Origin: Bryobacterales bacterium
Lineage (GTDB): Bacteria > Acidobacteriota > Terriglobia > Bryobacterales > Bryobacteraceae
Direction: 5' to 3'
Assembly (NCBI GenBank): GCA_025463005.1
Contig: JAOAPR010000253.1
Span: 1-32,800 of the forward strand
DNA length: 32,800 bases
The notes below the pieces were generated by a model. It worked only from the letters and a program-made list of their open reading frames with translations, had not been told where the DNA came from and made no database searches. Below are positions 32,190 to 32,800 of the stretch, one piece after another. The position numbers were made by a program, and so were the translations under genes. Position 1 is the stretch's first letter, and every line of letters begins with the position of its first letter.

Positions 32190-32800
32190 CCACTGCTGCT
32201 CAAGACGCCGCTGGTCCGCTGCAGGAAGCCGCCAAGCCGGAGGGCAAGCCGGAATCCGGCAGAGGCAGGGCGAAGGCAGCCGACAAGGCAGCCGCCGATC
32301 CCAAGCCCGCCGCAGAGTCCAGACCGGCGCCTGAATCTAAGCCACCAGTCGAGGCTAAACCGGTCTCCGAACCCAAGCCGCCGGCAGATGCGGCTCCGGA
32401 GGCAGCCTCGGTGGCGCCCACCGCCATGGAGACTAAAGAGGCGGAGCCTGCTGGTCCCCAGCCCGGCGGGCGGCTGTTCGATAACCGGCGCCGCGCCCAG
32501 GGCAACCAGGGCAAGAACGGCAGCGCGCTCGACCTGGTGGAACTCAAGGACATGAGCATCCAGAAGCTCAATCAGATCGCCAAAGATCTGGGCGTCCAGG
32601 GCTTCGCGGGACTGCGCAAACAGGAATTGATCTTCAAGATCCTGCAGGTGCAGGCCGAAAAGAGCGGACTGATCTTCTCCGAAGGCGTACTCGAATGCCT
32701 GCCGGACGGCTTCGGATTCCTGCGTGCGCCCGAGTACAACTATCTGCCCGGCCCCGACGACGTCTACGTCTCGCCCTCGCAGATCCGTCGCTTCGACCTC
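32153..32800 (+). CDS. rho: Transcription termination factor Rho, N-terminal part (cut by the window edge)
   Basis: At least 216 codons to the right edge, with no stop. The TTG at 32153 has GAGGG 4 nt upstream. Residues about 1-124 form an Ala/Pro/Lys/Glu-rich low-complexity extension, then the Rho N-terminal domain begins at LDLVELKDMSIQKLNQIAK, followed by the cold-shock-like RNA-binding domain (SEGVLECLPDGFGFLR and YLPGPDDVYVSPSQIRRFDL, near-identical to E. coli Rho). An in-frame ATG at 32426 would give a shorter extension and is a second possible start. The extension overlaps the engB 3' end. The ATPase domain lies outside the window. Confidence 0.93.
   Translation, partial: MASDLENKDDAVTTAAQDAAGPLQEAAKPEGKPESGRGRAKAADKAAADPKPAAESRPAPESKPPVEAKPVSEPKPPADAAPEAASVAPTAMETKEAEPAGPQPGGRLFDNRRRAQGNQGKNGSALDLVELKDMSIQKLNQIAKDLGVQGFAGLRKQELIFKILQVQAEKSGLIFSEGVLECLPDGFGFLRAPEYNYLPGPDDVYVSPSQIRRFDL

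Overview
The window looks like a chromosomal, mostly housekeeping stretch of a GC-rich Gram-negative bacterium, most plausibly an acidobacterium of the Solibacter/Bryobacter type. The evidence for that is a complete Tol-Pal outer-membrane operon, many secreted proteins with signal peptides, the secreted DUF6152 / PDLTGVW protein pair, a large secreted S9 and an M14 peptidase, and an Ig-like domain built into Pal. The assignment rests on gene content remembered from those genomes, not on a database search. No CRISPR array, phage gene, transposase or insertion sequence was found.

Layout. 1-870: two gene remnants (an unidentified C-terminus and the tail of an aspartyl-protease-like gene) and the initiator tRNA with a clear promoter on the minus strand. 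888-4739: lipoprotein, PLP aminotransferase and secreted S9 peptidase, all on the plus strand. 4746-6932: SDR oxidoreductase, VTT membrane protein, tRNA-Ala(GGC) and an HD-domain protein. 6942-9765: a tandem triplication of secreted metallo-beta-lactamase-fold hydrolases ending in a 39-residue membrane protein. 9841-14954: tolQ-tolR-tolA/tonB-tolB-pal-cpoB on the minus strand. 15176-18033: recN and an MFS transporter. 18091-18291: an apparently untranslated, structured, terminated transcript of about 166 nt. 18330-24995: FAD oxidoreductase, sthA transhydrogenase, a Tat-exported ferritin-like protein with a triple 11-bp repeat upstream, the DUF6152 pair, a GguC/FAH-like enzyme and an F420-reductase-like protein. 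25050-27710: secreted M14 carboxypeptidase. 27878-32800: clpX-lon-engB-rho, with rho cut by the window edge.

Two signals go beyond ordinary annotation. First, at least seven genes that start a transcription unit carry a -10-like hexamer (five of them extended TGnTAnnnT) exactly 6-8 nt before the start codon, with no Shine-Dalgarno sequence. That geometry predicts leaderless mRNAs. Genes inside operons (clpX, lon, cpoB) have Shine-Dalgarno sites or ATGA overlaps instead. Second, the stretch between the MFS gene and the convergent FAD oxidoreductase has its own promoter, four nested hairpins and a strong intrinsic terminator, but no gene. I did not recognise it as a known RNA family, and it is the best candidate for something undescribed here.
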